Source of the DNA: Isoetes taiwanensis | Taxonomy: Eukaryota > Streptophyta > Lycopodiopsida > Isoetales > Isoetaceae | Assembly (NCBI GenBank): GCA_021234155.1 | Contig: JAJEKV010000008.1 | Location: 22,969,106-23,033,105, forward strand | Length of the DNA: 64,000 nt | Direction: 5' to 3' | Part shown: positions 44,639-56,150 of the stretch, one piece after another | Numbering within the stretch: the stretch's first letter is position 1 | Layout: the number at the start of each line of letters is the position of its first letter | The notes under the pieces: generated by a model | What the model saw: only the letters and a program-made list of their open reading frames with translations | Databases searched by the model: none | Told to the model about the DNA's origin: nothing | Made by a program: the position numbers and the translations under genes

Positions 44639-45300
44639 TTAAAGTCTTTCCAAGCATAGCTTCATAATCTTTCTATCTGCCTTTAGGCCAAGGCTTGTAT
44701 CGTGTGTGTTCTTCACCAAGAACTTCATTTTTTCCTCGCCTTGGCCAAGCAAAGATATTTCTTCTATCTTTGGGGTGAGTACCGTTAGCACTTCATCATA
44801 GACATCCATCTTGAATATGTGTACCGCAGAAATTTCCGTGGACGCTAAGGTAAGTCTTGTATAATGAATCATCAAGAAGCAAAGTCTTACCTTTGAATCT
44901 TGGGTATGACTCATATATTTTCCCAAGTGGCTTCATCATGACCGGACAGCCGTGTTTGTTAGGGTGGTGAAACCGGTTCCGCACATATTTTTCCCCGCCC
45001 CCATACAAATTGAAATCCGTCCCTCAAACTGACATAGTACTTGCAAAGACATCTTTCACATTAGAGAGTTGCATTGATGACCATATACCAACACAACACT
45101 TCAGAACAAAGTCTTCAAGAAGAATACCGCTCGGTCCTAATATCACTTTCTTTCTCGCTAGTGTATGTCATTGTCAATCCCGCCCAAGCCGTATGTGTTC
45201 ATTTGCACCAAATGTTTTTACCAACACACCATTTAAATCCAAGACAATGAGTTTATCTTTTGTCGCCAAATCAATATTTAGTACGTTGGAACATCCCTAA
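44639..45300 (-). pseudogene. FCP1/NIF-like HAD phosphatase, damaged
   Basis: The minus strand reads LIVLDLNGVLVKTFG (about 45260), the HAD/FCP1 nucleophile motif in its plant DLNGVL form. It continues with GIWSSMQ, then RNRFHHPNKHGCPVMMKPLGKIYESYPRFKGKTLLLDDS. The K-PL-x-YP-F and TLLLDDS elements are the C-terminal signature of FCP1-homology phosphatases, which dephosphorylate phosphoserine proteins such as the Pol II CTD. Stops occur after GRD and at the GTDFNLYGGG junction, which may be introns or decay. Basic, Lys/Arg-rich sequence readable at 45480-45990 could be its N-terminal region. The last part ends at 44639. Confidence 0.6.
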
Positions 45301-45989
45301 TACCTACACAACAGAATTACTACATGAATAAATAGATGAAGATGAAAATGAAAAAATGGGTTGAATGTGGAAACATTTCAGATCAACAAAGCAGATTCTC
45401 CGACCTAACAGATTCAACCGGTAATTGAAGGTGCTGAATGCAACAAAAGAAAATCAATAATATTCATTGTTTATTTTTCGGCTTGCCCAGCAATGCCCAC
45501 ACGCTTACCATTGTTAAGGGCAAGAATCACTTGTTGAACATCGCTCACCAAACCCCGAGGGCCCCGACCGCATTTTCTTCATAACACACTTCGATAGGTG
45601 TGGTCTCATGATTGAGATCGCTTCCTCGCATCTTTTGCATAGCTACTTTTGTTCTCTTTCTTGTAGCCTGAACAACTTCTTTTGCTATCATCCGCCTTTT
45701 ACCCTCTTTGTTCTTCTCCCCTTTCCTTTTGGCAAATATTCACTCAAGTTGCCCTCATCCGATGGAATTACTCCCCAACTTCCTTAGGTGCTTCAAAGGT
45801 GTACCGGTCGAGATCACGTTTTTTCCACAACTGGTGTTTGTGTTTACAATCGGTGCCGTGGTTGCGGTTGTTTACAATTGGTGATGTGTTTACGCCTTCT
45901 TCTATAGCTTCTTGGATGCTTCTTTTGGACTAGTGGTGGTGGTTCTCACAGTTGCATTCAAATCAGCCACATTTGATCAGATTCTATAG

Positions 45990-46318
45990 GACTTTGCAGT
46001 GTGTTGTGCATCTTCAAATGGCACCATTGTCCTTCTTTGAACCCTCAAGGGTGAGACCTCAATTGCGTGGACGGATTAACACATCCTTTTTGTGTACTAT
46101 TTGAAGCACCGCAACATGGCCAAAACCTAGCTCGTCAAATACACCCTCCGCACCTTTCTGTGGCAAACCATGAATACATTGTCCTCCTCTCAACAATGAA
46201 CAACAAGCTATATGATACTCATGTTGGCAATTCAGTGCTAAACTTAACCTCGTAAGCTTTAGTGAATTCCGCACCACATCGTCGAAACATGTATAAAATG
46301 GATCTTCCACGGGTAAGA
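45990..46318. other. No supported gene
   Basis: A minus-strand frame at 46059-46322 contains several Cys/His residues but no recognised family. Confidence 0.35.
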
Positions 46319-46576
46319 GCATGTTAGGGCCTACATGTTTTGGAAACTACCGAAAATATACGGGTAGTCAAAGATGATGATATATTTGAGTTCTTAACAT
46401 CTTCTTGACATCACAAAGTACCTTACAACATGTATGTACTACTACTCTTGAATATAACACAATTTCTTTTAGTCAATATTGTAGTCTAGGTACTTTAAAA
46501 TACAATTATGTACTTCTGCACGTATAATACAGAAAAGTACCTTTTGGTAATTTTTATGTAGGGCCCTAACATGCTT
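46319..46576. mobile_element. Candidate MITE with GTTAGGGCC termini
   Basis: AGCATGTTAGGGCCTACAT at 46318 and its inverse ATGTAGGGCCCTAACATGCT near 46576 form roughly 20-bp terminal inverted repeats, with one extra C. The spacer of about 215 bp is A/T rich and contains further imperfect pairing. The target duplication is ambiguous, so the superfamily is open. Confidence 0.6.
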
Positions 46577-46598
46577 TCACCCCCACTAACAACTTATC

Positions 46599-46985
46599 TC
46601 AGATAATAGTAGAGATGCTAAATGTTGCAGGAGTATCCATTTTCATTTCCACAAATTGTTTATGTAGAATTTTAAGTCTCTGCTCTTCTTCTAAAAATTT
46701 TAACTCCTCCTCAAGTTTGAGTTTACATTTGACCTGCTCATTAACAGATGTAGGGTTCATTGCTTTTTGTACCTTGTTCCTCGTAGCAAGTTTCCATTTG
46801 GACAAATGGCTCCAAATCTTTAATTTCGCCTCCAACTCATGCTTGATTAAGCTTGAACCTCCTCGCTTTGTAGCCAAATCATTTGTGGCCTGTTTTAAAC
46901 TCGATTTCTCGACCTCTTCCAACATCATTTTCTGTAATTCAGAGGCCTTCTCATTGCCTTTCAGCTCACTTCCTACCGCTTCCAT
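46599..46985 (-). CDS. Coiled-coil ORF, probably retroelement-derived
   Basis: A 128-codon frame opening MEAVGSELKGNEKASE with long heptad-like Glu/Lys/Leu stretches (KLKLEEELKFLEEEQRLKILHKQF near the C-terminus). No family was recognised. Further minus-strand coding character continues upstream to about 47500 with stops, so this may be one exon or a domain captured in the neighbouring Gypsy element. Confidence 0.4.
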   Translation of the reverse strand: MEAVGSELKGNEKASELQKMMLEEVEKSSLKQATNDLATKRGGSSLIKHELEAKLKIWSHLSKWKLATRNKVQKAMNPTSVNEQVKCKLKLEEELKFLEEEQRLKILHKQFVEMKMDTPATFSISTII

Positions 46986-47509
46986 TCTTTTGTGATAAGT
47001 AAAACTGATTTTCCAATCTCCTCAGATCTGATTCTCTAAGGTTTTATATTTTCATCACATGCACCGATATCATTTGATCCACTGCCACCTTTGGCTTTGC
47101 CTTCATTGGGGTTTTCTAACATGTGCTACAACATCCGCCTCGTTTTTTACTTGTCTATTATTGTGGTATCTTTGGCATTGCGCAAAGAAATGCAGCGGGT
47201 TTTACTTTGTGTTCCTCTGTGCAAGTATTGATCTAGTGCAATTTTCAAATGCAAAAGCAAGGGCCAGTTGCTTTTTTACTTCTTTTATTGTGACAATTTT
47301 GTAGATTTTTCAGCAGAGTGTTTCCAACTTCTCTTGAAGATGCTCATTTGCACAAAGGCCATTTTTATCTTTCCCTTGTTCAACTTCTTTTGTCCAAACA
47401 GTAATCCCAATCTCGATCCGCGGACATTATTTTCCAACCAAGTTTTTCCTGTGGGGGCTTCACCCCCGTTTCAGCACTTAAAGTGCTTAAACGCTTCGCC
47501 AAAAGTTGT

Positions 47510-47764
47510 ACCCCACTAGCGATTTTACACCCTCCAGAGATTCTTGATGCGAGACTCGATATGGAGCTCGAGATGGAGGAGCGGACCCCAGAGCAATGTC
47601 AATCGCGGAAAAGTCAACACCCTTCTTAGTTCACTCATTTTCATATGCTTTATCATGTACAAGTAAGGTAAACAATTGAGCTTGTTGTTTACGTACCAAC
47701 TTCTTAACTTGAATGGCCGAGAGTAATGGAGTCGATGGTAAATCACGCTCTCCTTGCAATTCAT
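47510..47764 (-). pseudogene. Ty3/Gypsy protease-RT junction fragment
   Basis: In mixed frames the minus strand reads TPLLSAIQVKKLVRK and, further on, ALGSAPPSRAPYRVS. These are the typical words at the end of the Gypsy protease region and the start of reverse transcriptase (AIQxKxLxRK, PPxRxPYRxS). It is broken by frameshifts. It follows the gag remains at 48168-49723 in the right order and orientation. Confidence 0.65.
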
Positions 47765-48167
47765 ATCTTTTTCCGTCCACCTAAAGTTTCATAATGTGTC
47801 ATCAAAAGTTGATGAATGGATCATTTCCACAATCACTCTTGACTGATAATCATATCAATATGGGTCAATTCCATGACAGCAAAAGAATCTCATGCATGAA
47901 AAGTCTGAATTCAGTAGGTGATGTCCTCCATCTTATCAGAGGAGATTTGAGAACTCCTATCTGCGACTTGGACATCAAGTGGCTGGTCGTGGGGACTGGT
48001 TGGGAGTCTTAACTTGGAGGCCATGGCGCGTGAAAATGAGAACACCCTGAGTCTACTAGAATAATAAACTCCTAACCCCTTAAGGACCCCTTGATCTTAA
48101 AAGTGTCGTTTGGTAAAAATGGGGTGTCTTTTACTTGGGCGACCCCCACAAATACCACATTGTTGGA

Positions 48168-49723
48168 TCATGTATTCTTACTTCTCTTATCGTTGTTCTT
48201 AGGGTTATCCCCTTCATTCTTAGTATTGATCTTAGGTTTCTTATGGGGACATTGGTAAAACATATGCCCACCTTTTCCACATATATAACACCACATTGTT
48301 GGATCATGTATTCTTACTTCTCTTATCGTTGTTCTTTTAAAGATGTGTTTATTATCATGTATTGATCTTAGGTTTCTTATGGGGACATTGGTAAAACATA
48401 TGCCCACCTTTTCCACATATATAACATAAGCCTTTTTGTCTCCAGACTCGCCTTTGTCGCATCATTAAGTTTTTAAAGATGTGTTTATTATCATTCTTCT
48501 TAAAAAAGAACTTTGGTGAGGATCCTTAATTATTAGAGGAAATTGAATTGAAGCATTTCGATCAATACCTTTTTGATCAAGATCGTGTATGAAGGTCAAG
48601 CATCGCTTCGGCGAAGTTCAATCGATCTTGAAGATCTTCATGAGATGATTTCTCCACTTCTCTTCTTACATACTTTTTAGTCCCCAAAGAAATTGATGCA
48701 GCCTTTCGTTTTCTCCATTAGATCCTCAATCTCCAAAACACGTGATGTAAAAATTTGCACATAGGAAGCAATGCTTCCTGCTTGGCATAATTCATGTAAC
48801 TTATCCCTCAATTTGAGATCGGCATTAGAAGGTATGAAATAGTTCCGAATTTCTTAATAAACTTGGGCCATGTTTCAAGAGGATTGTTTTATTTCTAGCC
48901 CCATTATATTTGGTATGGCCGCCACCATGACAAGGCATCCTTTTCTAAGGAGTTTGAGGCACAAAGTACCTTCTCCGAAGTTTGGGGTTTCAAAGAGATT
49001 AAAAATCCAATCAAGAGGATTGTTTTATTTCTAGCCCCATTATATGGTTTAGGCAAAGGAGGAACATAAGATTTTTTATCTCTTTTAAAAAGGTGTTATA
49101 ATTGTTTAACCTCCCGGAGAGAAGTCGCTGGGTTCTTCTTTGCCTTTTTTTGTCTCCGCCTTCCTTCTCTTCGCCTTCATCGAGTTCATCACGCCGCGCC
49201 ACGGCCCCTTCACTTCAGAACCGGGAAGTTGGGGCAGCCATAGTATGAAGTTGCGCATGCGGTCATCCAATCGAAGAGGATCGCTTTTATTTCTAGCCCC
49301 ATTATATGGTTTAGGCAAAGGAGGAACATAAGATTTCTTATCTCTTTTTAAAAGGTGGTATAATTGTTTAACCTCCGAGAGAAGTCGTTGGGTTCCTCTT
49401 TTTGTCTTTTGTCCGCCTTCCTTCTCTTCGCCTTCATCGAAGTCTTCATCATGCCTGGCGCTTATGGCTCCCTTCACTTCGTCATGTTTCTCATGTTTAT
49501 CGTCTTCAAGTTTAACATCCTGAAGCATTTCCGTATCAAGAGGAACGGAAGTGCTTGCCTCTAGCTTGGGATCGCTTTCTTTGGGTGGGTCTCTAGGGAG
49601 AGATGCCCCCACCGTTGGAGTGGTACTAGATTCTTTTAGAGGGCCATCTTTTCTTAAAGGATACGGGGAGCGCGTTGGCACCACCCGTGGCTTGTCTTCC
49701 TTAGGCATCTTAAATACCTTCAA
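48168..49723 (-). mobile_element. Ty3/Gypsy gag remains with CCHC knuckle
   Basis: From 49723 the minus strand encodes a Lys/Glu/Pro-rich N-terminal gag (KMPKEDKPRVVPTR...), then LWLPQLPGSEVKGPW. At 48570-48960 there is a retrotransposon gag core (LRDKLHELCQAGSIASYVQIF, EIEDLMEKTK). At about 48300 comes the zinc knuckle CYICGKGGHMFYQC (C-x2-C-x4-H-x4-C). The 136-bp-offset copies at 48290, 48360, 48471 and 49011 disturb the frame, and a separate 262-bp-offset repeat duplicates 49023-49130 at 49285-49390. Clear LTRs were not found. Confidence 0.72.
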
Positions 49724-49759
49724 AGTGCACTAGGTTATTTTAGCGTAGCACAGGCTTCT

Positions 49760-51220
49760 TAATCTTAAAAATTTCAAAAAGAATTTTGGAAGTTTTCGTA
49801 AATTCAAAATAACTTTTTAAAGGTTAGAGGAATCTCAAGAAACTTGTCAATGAGGATTGACCCCTCGACCTTTAATATCCCACAGTGAAGTCTTATCCAC
49901 CACAACAAACACTTAATGCTTAATAGTTTTCTAGTTAAAATTATTAAGGCGTTTCGAATCTTATTTTTAGCAGGGTTGCCTAACCCCCCCTGCCCACTTT
50001 CTTGCATTCCTAGCTATGCAAATTGCAAATCGATCCATAGGATCGACATTCTTAGGAGGAGGAGCATGCATGCATATTTTACATGCATATTTTGCATGCA
50101 GTTTTGGACCTCCAGTTGAGTTTTTTTATAGCAGAAGTTTTCTTCAGCTTCTCAAATTGACGTTTCTTTTTCGTCTCAACCGTTTTCTTTCTCTTCCTCT
50201 TGAACCATGGAGGTGAGGGGCTTCTTCCTGCATGGATAGACAATTCTTGACGTTGCTTCATTCTCCTCTTTCCATCTTGGCCTAATTATCTAGATTGAGG
50301 CAATTCTATTTCATCCTTCGTGATTCTTCAAAGTTAAGCAGAGCTCTCTTCTTATCAACGGTTTGGATGCATGATGCGAGTCCTCGTAAGAATGCGAATC
50401 GATCTGTAGGAGCATGCATGCATGTTTTGCATACATGTTTTGCATGCAGTTTTACCCCTCTGGTTTAGTTTTTTATAGCAGGAGTCTTCTTTAGCTTCTC
50501 AAATTAGCATTTCTTCTTCGTCAGCAGTTTTGTTTTTCTTCCTCTTGAACCCATCCCCCCCCAAATCCCTTTTTAATTATGTATAATTAATTAATTCTCT
50601 CCATCTCTCTTTATTTATGTCATGTTTATTGTTTCGCATGGCATGCGTGACCAGCCCTTTTTACTTTGAAGGTTTTTTATCATGTATATATTTTAGTATT
50701 TTTGTTTTGCAGGGATTCAATTAACCTACACTTTCTGGCTTCGTCGATATTCATATTTTTGCAGACCGTTATAGTAGCCTAATGATTGTCCAAGCCCTTT
50801 GCTGAGGGTTTATCATTAGGATTTTTCCTCGAAAATCCGAAAGGGCGGGATTTTTAATCCCGGTGATAAGCCTTCAGCAGGTACCTCATCATACTTTGTT
50901 ATGTTAACAACTCCATCGAGGAGTTGTTTTTAGCTGCATAATTGTAATATTTTATAATTAGTTTCTGGGTAGCCTGCGATGTGCGGCTATCCACTCTCAA
51001 ACAATGTAAGAGACCTGCTGAGATGAATGATGAAAGAGCCTACCTAGTCGCTACGATGGCAGACCTTTAGAAATATGGTTACCATCACTGCTTCATAGTA
51101 TAAGTTAAATTCCTGTTTTGGCTGCTACAATAGTGTATATAAATAGACTGATAGCTTAGATATCACATGGTGCTTGTGTATTTTATTGTTCTCACTTAGC
51201 TCATAACTTCCCATTCTATA
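49760..51220. other. Diverged direct repeats rich in GCATGCATGC
   Basis: About 190 bp at 50026 recur in diverged form at 50394. Both contain AATCGAT, GGAGCATGCATGCAT, TTTTGCATGCAGTTTT and CTTCTCAAATT. They could be remains of a 5' LTR for the Gypsy element to the left or a separate repeat. A CGGGATTTTTAATCCCGG palindrome lies near 50847. No gene was seen. Confidence 0.4.
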
Positions 51221-51225
51221 TCATA

Positions 51226-51396
51226 GGTGGAGAAACAAAGACAATGCTTTACCATTGCAATTATGGTGACAAGGGCTATTTCAGGCAAAAGATATATCGA
51301 ATGTGCTAAATGCACTGATTTTCTTCTTTGCGTACAATGCTTCTACATAGCTATGGAGATCACTATTCACAAGAGCAACCATTCCTACAGGGCTAT
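51226..51396 (+). pseudogene. Isolated ADA2 (TADA2) ZZ-domain exon
   Basis: A segment bounded by an AG acceptor (ATCATAG, about 51226) and a consensus donor (ATT then GTAAGTA, 51397) encodes LYHCNY in one frame, then ISGKRYIECAKCTDFLLCVQCF and HKSNHSYRAI in the next. This is the ZZ zinc finger of the SAGA co-activator ADA2, with a one-base frameshift and loss of the second Cys pair. No neighbouring ADA2 exon (SANT or SWIRM) was found nearby. Confidence 0.65.
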
Positions 51397-51399
51397 TGT

Positions 51400-53200
51400 A
51401 AGTACACTGCTTTTGTTGTCAAGTCCTTTTAGCCATAATGCATGTTATATATGGCTCACTGTATAGTACACGTGAGCTGCATCCGCATGATTGACGAGTC
51501 AGCAGAAAATACACCACAATTAAATAAAAAAGGTGACTGAGCCAACCAACAGAATTAGCGGATTGGCAACCCCAAATATCCTCATTATCAGAACAGACGT
51601 AAGAGGATGCTGCATATTCTTTATGGCGAGTATTACTGAAATTGTTTACTAACATGCTAGATTGCTTGTAGGACACAGTAAAAACAATGTGGCTAAATTC
51701 AAGGCAGATCAATGGTTTCAAACATTGTTGTTTATATTCAAGTTTGTTTTGAGAAAACTGTTTTCAAGTGCTAAAAAACATCAAGCTTAAACATTTGATC
51801 GAAATTGTTTTTAAGTGCTTAAAAATAGATTCAAGCGTTGTCATAATGTTCTTTAACAATCTTAACAGTTTTTTGAGCCTTAATGGGTTACTTGAAATAT
51901 TAGCCTTCCTTACCCAGAAAAAAGATCAGTCCTTGCCGGACAATTCTGTGATGCAGCCTTAAATGGCTATTTTGGTAGCCTATGTGGCTGCCACCTTAGC
52001 CTTAGCCTTGGTGGTACCAGTACCTCACCACTTTGGCACTTCATAAGATGAGTTGGCATTGCCACCTTGGTATACAAAAAAGCTTGCCTTATGTCTCATC
52101 TTATTGGTCATGTTATTGTATGGTCCGTATAGTTTGAAAGGTGTTCATTTCGCTGCTACACAAGTTTTACGCTTAAGTGTGCAGCCAATGGACACCCCCC
52201 ATAAGGCTAGATTTATACCTGGAAGTGATTTCTTTACTCCTTGGCTTTCGAAAATTGTCTCCAGTACTCGAATCCGATGGTGCTAATGGCAGGGCTTTCC
52301 ACTTCTTCTTCTAAAACCTGGCCTACTGCAGAGGACAATGGAGAAGCAGCGACCATGTTCAACCACACTGCCTACTTCTGCTACATTGATAAATTTCCTT
52401 CATGCCTGTGCCTTCTTCCATTTCATAACCTAAGTTCGGCGAAGACCTATATTCTTACAAGCTCTTTCCTACCTTGTCTTTCTTATGTAATTATTCTTTT
52501 CTCGACCAAGGCCAAGAAGCCTTTTCCACTCCCATAGTCACTTATCAGAAGCTTCAGTGCATAATAATGCTTTTTCGGTAACCAGCATCATCCTTGACGG
52601 AATACTTCTTGATCTTGTTCCTAAAGCTTGTGTTTCTTCTTAAATTCGGTGTAGACTACATTCCATATCAGAGATTTGTCTCAGAGATTTGTCTATGCAA
52701 TAGTATATCGTGCCATATGTAAGCCGGGATGTTGTTCTTATGCGGATTAAAACAAGAATCTCTATCAGAATCTTGTGCAGCATCCAAATGTTGTTCCCTT
52801 ACATGAGGTAAGATTTTTATAGAGAATTTAGAAAAACAATGAGACTGACACCAAAAATCGCTGCTAGAAAGCATTGCAAGAGATGCATGATTGATATTCA
52901 TGCTCCAAATGAGACTAATTTGGGAAAGCGTCCTCAGTCAAGTATTGAGGTTTGTAATGAATGCATATGCAGTAATTGAAACCGGAGGAACCAGGAAGAT
53001 TTTATGGGACAATATCCAGCAATAGGTTCCATAGAATGAATGACCGATCCGGATCCAGGAAATGATAGAGCCTTAGAATAACCATGCGTAATAAGATGGA
53101 TGATGGTAATATTGTTATTTTTTAGTGATTGGACATCTTCTCAGAGCTATGTTAGTTGCTGCATATGAGGCCAGTTAGAATTTTTCATAGTAAGTTCAAT
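51400..53200. other. No supported gene
   Basis: Short frames on both strands are without domains. GTCTCAGAGATTT is tandemly repeated near 52675. The last ~50 bp (about 53205) are a dispersed repeat shared with 2227. Confidence 0.4.
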
Positions 53201-53224
53201 GGAAAACATGACTTTGAAGTATGA

Positions 53225-53770
53225 TTTAAGCCACTTCACCATCCGGCCATTATTTACTACCAGGATATTCCGACAGTTTTATTCCTCCAGAACCTTCGAA
53301 AAGTTAAATACTTGGTGCATTTTCTTTTTTTGTTTGAAGGCAAGGTTGATGGGACTTGCACCCACCCACGTCTCCCACCCGATGGTAGCTAGTGGGTTTT
53401 GAACCCTGGTGGGGGTCACACCAACCCAAGGTCGTACCACTAAACCACCACTGCGATGGGCATACTTGGTGCATTTTCATGACTATGATCACTCTTTCCC
53501 AAGGTAAGCTCCCAAATTACTCTGTCGTCAAGCAAAGGTACTTCAATCACTCTATCTTCCCCGCCAGTGATGGTCACCCTCCCTATGATGTTCGCCAAGA
53601 GCAGAAGCTTATCAATGTTTATGGTACCCTCCGAGCTAGCCCCCAGTGGAATGATGAGATCCTGTTTGTTATCAATTATGACGAACATGGTGGCTACTAT
53701 GACCACGTCCCTACCCCTGTCAGAAATGTGCTATTGTTTGCTTTGTGCGACCTATATTTGCCGAATCGAT
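53225..53770 (+). pseudogene. NPC fragment, opposite orientation
   Basis: The plus strand encodes an internal part of NPC exon 1: [18 protein letters not shown], then [23 protein letters not shown] and [19 protein letters not shown]. It corresponds to about 16800-17110 of the gene at 16017. It has no start, no first signature, and is split by a SINE at 53325. Similarity ends right after VRN. The 45 bp directly before it belong to a dispersed repeat, so the fragment may have been carried or trapped by a mobile element. Confidence 0.8.
53325..53462 (-). mobile_element. tRNA-derived SINE with 16-bp target duplication
   Basis: The 138-bp insert is flanked by a perfect 16-bp duplication TACTTGGTGCATTTTC (53309-53324 and 53463-53478). 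On the minus strand it shows an A-box-like TGGTTTAGTGGTACG, a B-box-like GGGTTCAAAACCC and an A-rich tail (AAACAAAAAAA). A long duplication with Pol III boxes and a poly(A) tail is diagnostic of a SINE. The perfect duplication implies a recent insertion. Confidence 0.9.
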
Positions 53771-54480
53771 GATTGCCTCAAAGGCACCTAGGAAGCAGCC
53801 AAGAGGCTGAGTAGGATGAAACAAAGCAAACCCTAAAAAAATGAGACATTGGTTTCCTATTTATAGCATTGGAAAAATTTAGGGTTTGGCATGAAAAAAA
53901 TGGAATTACCTTAGTGAAACTTATGTCTGGTGGTTCTGTACCTTATGTTCCTTTAGAGAAATTATTACTGGACCACTCACAGCATGTGCCACCAAGGATT
54001 AGGTTGAGACCTAACATGCCATTTGCGCATGATGTAAGTGGTTGGCCCGAAATGACTTAAACTTAATGGTTTTAGGTGATTTAACATGTTTTGTTTTATT
54101 TTATTTTATCATTTTAAGCAGGAATCCATCTTTTATTTTCCATTTTGGAGCATTATGACCTAGATCCATGGTCAAATTAGATGGACCACTCATAGCATGC
54201 GCCATAGGGGATTAAGTTGCAACCTAACGTATGATTTGTGCATGGTGTGAGTGGTCAGGCCAAATACACCTAGAACTTTTTTAAGAATACTTTCTTTAAC
54301 CTACAAGGCCATTTACATATTTGCTCATTACCCTACTTTTATCTAGCTGCTAGCTCTACCCATGGAAAAAAAAATTCCCAATGCTTGAGGTTCTTGCTTG
54401 GGCTTTTATTTCCAAGACTGAGTATCTAGGCTATTTAGTCACTACAAGGGTATGGCCACTGCTCGATCTTGGTCTACCAA
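53771..54480. other. Diverged ~85-bp direct repeats, no gene
   Basis: GGACCACTCA.AGCATG.GCCA starts at about 53970 and again at 54182. Each block ends in GTGAGTGGTC-like sequence, so the ends are inverted copies of each other. Perhaps small foldback elements. No coding region is supported. Confidence 0.4.
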
Positions 54481-54485
54481 GATCA

Positions 54486-54510
54486 TGGCTCTAATGCCAT
54501 TGTAACGTCC
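54486..54510 (-). mobile_element. LTR/primer-binding-site junction
   Basis: On the minus strand GACGTTACA is followed by TGGCATTAGAGCC, close to the initiator Met tRNA primer site TGGTATCAGAGCC. This is the 5' LTR-PBS junction of a retrotransposon. The partner LTR and internal genes were not found, so only the junction is called. Confidence 0.5.
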
Positions 54511-55177
54511 CCTCCGCGTATAAGCATGGTTTCGTTAATTGGAGAGAATAACGCGATTTTGAGAATTTTGACCTCATCTAATCTAGTCAAGCAAGAGTAT
54601 TTTCTCCTAGTATTGACACCACTAACACCATTAAGTACATTTTCTCAAACCTTATAGTATTTTGCAAACTTTAATATACAGTATACAAAAACTTGTACAT
54701 GCATACCCCACAAACAAGGATCGCTATGTACGGTCCAGATCTTGGAATAAAAGGCAAATATGCCCATCCGACAACTCTCGTTGCCCTAAGTAACCCCCTG
54801 TGTGAATATGCACCCAAACCAAAGGGGGTTTAAGGGGGATTTTAATTTAAATGTGTTAAATGCAATGGTTTGTGTTGATAATGTCAATGGTAGTTGTGTG
54901 TTGATTGCTATATTAAAAAAAATTTTGGGCCCTTCGGGCCCTAACAAAAGAAAATGTAGATAAACTTTAAAGGCCTAAATCGTTAAACAACCTACTCATA
55001 TGAACAGCAGTTTAGTAAAACTAATGGCAACGACATTTGCCATTACTTGGGGCTTGTGCTTTTAGTCTCAATTTGCTAGAAGAGCCACTTGGAAATGAGA
55101 AGGCTTCCTATTATGAAATGTAAATATGAAGCACAACAAAATTGGAACCAAGTACGTGTATATGTACAAGAAACTTA

Positions 55178-55201
55178 TCGCGGCGGCCAAGGCCGCCGCG
55201 A
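55178..55201. repeat. GC-only perfect palindrome
   Basis: TCGCGGCGGCC and its exact inverse are separated by AA, inside A/T-rich DNA. GAAAC/GTTTC flanks can extend the pairing. Function unknown. Confidence 0.85.
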
Positions 55202-55635
55202 ACGTTTCTCTTTCCCAGCCTTTTGTATACACTAAACATCCCTGCTATTCTACCAAGGTGAATAAGTTACAACAATTTTTTCTTTGAAATGAAACTAAAT
55301 AATGTTCACACTACAAAGAGGTGTGAATAAATAGCACCATGTGACAACATCTATTGTGGCATTGTGCTAGTTCTAGAAATTACATCTGGATCCACTGATA
55401 GACTATACCAAGCTTCCTTTTCATCTAATTCCTCTCTCAAAATAGGGAGCATGGAAACCTGCTGTTTAAATTTATCTCATGGAAGATGGTACATAAAAAG
55501 GAATTGAACTTGATGACAGTTGTAAATGTCTCCTTAGTTTAAATGATGAGACAATTAGGAAAATGTCAGACCAATACATGTAATTAATTAGTCTGTAGGA
55601 GGAAGTGACAATACCACTTATACATCTAAAGTACA

Positions 55636-56150
55636 ATGCCACTGCCATAAAACTTATCCAACAGATGAAAAATACTTTGCCTTCTATGGTCTATTACTTT
55701 TGCAACATGGATTGCAAAGATAACAGTCATGTTGCTTATCTGACCTTTAAATTCCTTGTGCACCACATCTAGAACAATGTCCCCATATCTGTCGCACCAT
55801 TGCCTAAGTTGAAAACAAATCCAACACACATTTGCTGACCATGCTATACCAACATTCGTATCATTGTTTTAAATGAAGTAGAAAACTATGCTTACTTTGG
55901 AAAGAAGCGCATCAACTCTGCTTTGTCTACTGCAAATCTTGTTGAAATTGCATCTACCTGGTCATTTTTGCAGAGAAAAATAGGATTAGACATAGACCAC
56001 GAACTACTGTGTTACAATTCATATAAGATGCATACGTTAATATCAACATCTGAGTAGGATTTCTCCACCTCATCTCCAGCATAATCCTGTCCAGTTCCTT
56101 CTTGATATTTTCACCCAAAACCTGCAGGCACAAAAGTTGTCACTTGACCA
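55636..56150 (-). pseudogene. Exons of an unidentified gene
   Basis: Three segments with good splice borders are visible on the minus strand. One starts after TGCCTGCAG (about 56122) and ends before GTATGC (about 56033). It reads KYQEGTGQDYAGDEVEKSYS in the frame that fits the next exon. The second, AG-bounded and ending before GTAAGC (about 55955-55892), reads VDAISTRFAVDKAELMRFF. The third joins in phase 2 as KQWCDRYGDIVLDVV and ends at a TAG near 55636. One TGA lies near the start of the first exon. I do not recognise the family. Hydrophobic minus-strand frames at 56393-56945 could be upstream exons, but the link is not shown. Confidence 0.35.

Noticed and set aside
49023-49390. Gypsy gag duplication as a 136-bp event
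   Set aside because: The copies are 262 bp apart and differ at several bases, so they are an older, natural duplication.
53309-53478. Treating this direct repeat as another 136-bp artefact
   Set aside because: The offset is 154 bp, the intervening DNA has Pol III boxes and a poly(A) tail, and the 16-bp repeat is a target duplication.
54927-54941. GGGCCCTTCGGGCCC as a bacterial-type terminator
   Set aside because: Plant nuclear context with no operon. The stem is short and there is no functional T tract.
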